Shown here: one piece after another, positions 7,249 through 9,840 of the stretch
How positions within the stretch are numbered: position 1 is the first letter of the stretch
Layout: each line of letters starts with the position of its first letter
NCBI GenBank assembly: GCA_009779205.1
Contig: WRER01000013.1
Span: forward strand, 1 to 9,840
Origin: Methanobacteriota archaeon
GTDB lineage: Archaea; Halobacteriota; Methanomicrobia; Methanomicrobiales; Methanospirillaceae
Direction of reading: 5' to 3'
DNA length: 9,840 bases
Notes under the pieces: generated by a model
What the model saw: only the letters and a program-made list of their open reading frames with translations
The model's database searches: none
What the model was told of the DNA's origin: nothing
Program-made: the position numbers and the translations under genes

Positions 7249-9141
7249 TCATTCTCCTGCGTCTTTCAAATCAGATCCTCCAGGTGGTACAAATGCAGCA
7301 ATGGCTTCTGCATTCAAAGCAAATTTGAGCGATGAAGCATCAGCTGGGGACAGTTTTTCTCGTAGTATTTTTACAACCTTTTTTGCAATATCATTCGGCT
7401 CATATGTGCCTGGAACTAATGTAATAGCGAGCTCTGCTCTCTTTGATATGGCTTCTTTGGGGCCTCCAATTATCTGAGTTACCGGTTTTAGTTCAAGTCC
7501 TATCATGATGTGAAGCGGAACATCCTTAAACCACTGCCGTTCTCCTCGAATAATAAATGAACCTCGTGAGACATATTCACCAGATTCTGTTGTTTTTGAG
7601 ACCTGATCCGGACGTGCGGCATACACATCAACAAAGAAATGTCCTGATCTCCACGCTCCGGAATATGATGCCGCAAATGCTGCGACTTCATCCCATTGCT
7701 TTGTCTGACCTTTTACGATCACGACACTGGCACCAAAGACATCTGCATGAAGAAATGTGTCTTTTCCTTCTAGGTATTTCTTGACGAGTTCTTCGTTCTG
7801 CCTGGCATCTTTACCACCTACAACCAATGTGTTGTCACTTGTGTAAAACCATCTAAACCGATGATACCATTTCTTTTTTGGTCTGATGAATTGGGCTGTT
7901 TTGCGCTGCTTTTGCGGACGTACTGTTTCCATTGCGTTTTTAGCACCATGGATTTTGCGTTTGTATTTTTTTATTTCATCGTAATAATGGCCGCAATTTG
8001 CTTCTATGTTTTCATGGACATAAATGAAAATCGGTTGCCCTACGTCTATTTCCACCGCTGCTTTATCTGGAAATACCTTTTTTACTTTTGATCCAGGTCC
8101 TGTTGTGTCAGATTGTAATATCTGTTCGATTTCCTGCCATGAACGCTGTTTGGATGCATTCGCTAGTGTTGTGATGACATCAGAAACGAATTGATAGTTT
8201 TCATAGATTAATTCCAATTTTCTTTCATTTTCTGCAATTTTTCTTTCAAATGTTTTAATGGCATTTTCCTGCTGAATGCGAATACGATCTTCGCGTGAGA
8301 TAAAGGGACGTTTTTCACTTTTCGTCTTTGGAATTACTGTAGGATAAAATGCTTCAAGTGCCTGTTCAAATGTCTCATATGGACCAGATTGAATTTTGAT
8401 TCCAATATCTATTGGGTTACATCCTTGCTGTGTGATAACAGGTGAACGGTTCGTTCTAACGTTGGTGAGCAAGGAATGGATCGCATCATAGATGCGGACT
8501 CCATCAACATCTGCCGCCGGGGTTTCTTTTGGAATCTGGGTAGTATTGCAGATATATTCCGCGTACATCCCTCCAAGATAGGAACCAACTGCCAGTGCCC
8601 GCACAATATCACGATCATCAGCTGTAAGCTGTGCTGTAAATGCTTCACTTGTTATCTGACTTACATCCTGGCTAAAAAACTGATACATTACTCCCGGAAG
8701 GACGGTTCTATCCTTGAATTTGTGTCTGATGAAAGGGTGAATGATAGTATAGTCCTCAGCACAGAGGATGATATTTCCTTCATCAAAGAGCTCGATGATG
8801 AGATGGAATAATTGTTCTGATTTTTGGATATCAATGGATATTGTACGCTGAAGTCCGTACTGTGTTATAGCAGTAACTCTTCCTCCATTGACGTATTTGC
8901 GAAGAAACATCGCATACTGAGGCGGAAGTTTTGGGAGGTCTGGAAGCTCAGATACCTGATGCATTCTTTTCCCAGGTTCGATTAGTATGTTAATTTTTCT
9001 CTTATTGCTGGTATTTAGCCTGATATAAACCGTTTTTGTATCTGATTGGTATATTTTGTGAATCCAGCAGGGCAGCATATCTGACAGTTCTGCAGTTACT
9101 GCTACAAGATCTACTGCATTCATCCCTTGCATGGTAGCCAT
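7249..9141 (-). CDS. rqcH: Ribosome quality-control protein RqcH (NEMF/Rqc2 family)
   Basis: A 630-residue NFACT protein. The family binds 50S subunits blocked by peptidyl-tRNA and recruits tRNA to add C-terminal tails in bacteria (Ala) and yeast (CAT). Order of parts: NFACT-N (about 1-210) with the NAVDLVAVTAEL helix and LIIELFDEGNIIL (114-126); a helical and coiled-coil arm about 283-415 (EDRIRIQQENAIKTFERKIAEN onward); NFACT-R/DUF814 (about 424-540) with KKWYHRFRWFYTSDNTLVVGGKDARQNE and LHADVFGAS; and a C-terminal region ending in FVPPGGS. Asp11 is kept, but the usual Asp-Arg pair is Gln99-Arg100. ATG 9141 is the first start; the frame stays open upstream to a TGA near 9236 with no ATG, GTG or TTG, and ATG 9132 (MQGMNAVDL) is an equally good family-based start. 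It leads the operon with pelA. Confidence 0.95.
   Translation of the reverse strand: MATMQGMNAVDLVAVTAELSDMLPCWIHKIYQSDTKTVYIRLNTSNKRKINILIEPGKRMHQVSELPDLPKLPPQYAMFLRKYVNGGRVTAITQYGLQRTISIDIQKSEQLFHLIIELFDEGNIILCAEDYTIIHPFIRHKFKDRTVLPGVMYQFFSQDVSQITSEAFTAQLTADDRDIVRALAVGSYLGGMYAEYICNTTQIPKETPAADVDGVRIYDAIHSLLTNVRTNRSPVITQQGCNPIDIGIKIQSGPYETFEQALEAFYPTVIPKTKSEKRPFISREDRIRIQQENAIKTFERKIAENERKLELIYENYQFVSDVITTLANASKQRSWQEIEQILQSDTTGPGSKVKKVFPDKAAVEIDVGQPIFIYVHENIEANCGHYYDEIKKYKRKIHGAKNAMETVRPQKQRKTAQFIRPKKKWYHRFRWFYTSDNTLVVGGKDARQNEELVKKYLEGKDTFLHADVFGASVVIVKGQTKQWDEVAAFAASYSGAWRSGHFFVDVYAARPDQVSKTTESGEYVSRGSFIIRGERQWFKDVPLHIMIGLELKPVTQIIGGPKEAISKRAELAITLVPGTYEPNDIAKKVVKILREKLSPADASSLKFALNAEAIAAFVPPGGSDLKDAGE
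7253..7258 (-). promoter_or_regulatory. Shine-Dalgarno of pelA inside the rqcH end
   Basis: Minus strand AGGAGA overlaps the last codons of rqcH and sits five bases before the pelA ATG. The order AGGAGA-rqcH stop-one base-ATG is the arrangement of coupled translation. Confidence 0.8.
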
Positions 9142-9215
9142 GTGGAGATGTGTTTCGTGTTTGATGAGATAAAGCTCGATGTCTTTTACATGATCTTTGT
9201 TACTGGTATGTATAG

Positions 9216-9224
9216 CATTATATG
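9216..9224 (-). promoter_or_regulatory. Possible TATA box of the rqcH-pelA operon
   Basis: Minus strand CATATAATG, flanked by AATAAAT upstream. It lies about 80 nt before the rqcH ATG, which would give a leader of about 50 nt without a clear Shine-Dalgarno. Weak by-eye call. Confidence 0.25.
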
Positions 9225-9537
9225 ATTTATTATTTCAACATTTCTAAGTATGGGAATTGTTCTAAATTCAATGTATTTTATAATTATTGTTTATTTTTAA
9301 GTGGAGATTCGACATCATATAACTCAAAACAATACATTTTGTTCGTGTCTGTGTTGTGTGGAGGAAAAGTAGAGGAAGGGGTGTACATCTGCACCGTCAA
9401 TGACAAAATGTTAAAAGGCAATTCTGTAACTGATGGTTGCAGATGTGGCGATCCCCACAAAACGCAATTTTGCACCATTGATGACAGAAATAAGTCCGCC
9501 GAAAAACATCGTGGAAAGTGCTAGCATGCAGTGTCAC
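9225..9537. other. Gap with no recognisable gene
   Basis: Between the rqcH promoter area and the transposon relic the sequence is AT-rich up to about 9340 and mixed after that. A 100-codon open frame on the plus strand (ATG 9222 to TAG 9522-9524) has no Shine-Dalgarno, overlaps the proposed rqcH TATA box, and its AT-rich first half and Cys-rich second half do not look like one protein. A shorter opposite-strand frame is equally unconvincing. The piece nearest 9537 may be the 3' end of the IS630-type element. TTCGTGTCT at 9342-9350 repeats the 9 bases at 51-59. Confidence 0.35.
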
Positions 9538-9770
9538 TTAAATTTCTACACTGATAGGGTAGAGGTGTTTAAGTTTCGTTCGAGCGTCAGTAGTTGTAAA
9601 ATGCCATCCAACTCCTTTTTTGCTAGCATTACGTTGATTTTCCCATGCTGCCAACTCTTTGTTAAGAGCCTCAATACTTGGATTCTTTGATTATGAGGCA
9701 TTGTGTCGCGAGTGCCGACAACTCAATTTCAGCAACTATTGAGCTAACTGTCGTGTTTGGGAGTGTGGTG
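9538..9770 (-). pseudogene. IS630-type transposase relic, C-terminal part
   Basis: Three frame segments on the minus strand rebuild the end of an IS630-family DDE transposase. From 9770: HHTPKHDS, then a TAG (9744-9746) where the family has Trp, then LN. After a shift: AEIELSALATQCL (from 9733), holding the Glu that is normally the last catalytic acid. After another shift: 48 residues NPSIEALNKELAAWENQRN...ARTKLKHLYP (9541-9684) and a TAA. The family consensus is approximately HYTPKHGSWLN-AEIELSAL-QCL followed by LN-ELAAW--ERN and WQFT--DARIKLKRLYP. At least two frameshifts and one nonsense change make it inactive. It probably continues past 9770 towards the window edge, but I could not read it reliably there. 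The terminal repeat was not identified. Confidence 0.8.
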
Positions 9771-9840
9771 ATTTTGCCGACAGGCAAAGTACTATGGTTT
9801 GACAGGATGTTTTGATTATGTGAGAGAAAGCTAGATATGA

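Noticed and set aside
9222..9524. 100-codon open frame on the plus strand with several cysteines in its second half.
   Set aside because: No ribosome-binding site, overlap with the likely rqcH promoter, abrupt composition change, and no family resemblance.

Overview
The window looks like chromosome of a methanogenic euryarchaeon, most likely Methanomicrobiales and possibly Methanospirillum-like. This rests on an archaeal-type pelota, an archaeal RqcH/NEMF protein, a stand-alone ferredoxin:thioredoxin reductase catalytic subunit of the methanogen type, an aconitase-X protein of the archaeal mevalonate branch, a possible archaeosine/queuosine-precursor transporter, TATA-like promoters with short leaders, and T-rich ends after genes. 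The genus is an inference from protein flavour only. No rRNA, tRNA, CRISPR array or phage region was seen. Layout: (1) 1-194 is non-coding, with a short tandem 9-bp repeat of the CGTG type. (2) 195-2713 is all on the minus strand: a small Fe-S disulfide reductase (FTR-beta), enolase with a T-rich terminator, and a decayed IS4/IS1634-type transposase just upstream of enolase. (3) 2888-5906 is on the plus strand: a membrane transporter of the YhhQ/DUF165 family with an unusual start region, an unrecognised secreted protein, and the large subunit of an aconitase-X/phosphomevalonate dehydratase. (4) 6231-9141 is on the minus strand: a tight two-gene operon, rqcH then pelA, separated by one base. 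(5) 9142-9840 is a gene-poor stretch ending in the multiply frameshifted C-terminal part of an IS630-type transposase. Most genes are housekeeping and stand alone: glycolysis/gluconeogenesis (enolase), thioredoxin redox (FTR), isoprenoid supply (AcnX) and tRNA modification precursor uptake (YhhQ). The clearest functional unit is the rqcH-pelA pair. RqcH and pelota act on stalled ribosomes: pelota splits them with aEF1A/ABCE1, and RqcH marks the obstructed 50S nascent chain. Making them from one mRNA fits a ribosome-rescue operon. I did not find a convincing new multi-gene system. The points most worth a second look are the loss of the acidic residue of the RqcH 'DR' motif, the non-canonical start region of the transporter, the secreted orphan protein, and the two transposon relics that my reading reconstructs from split frames.
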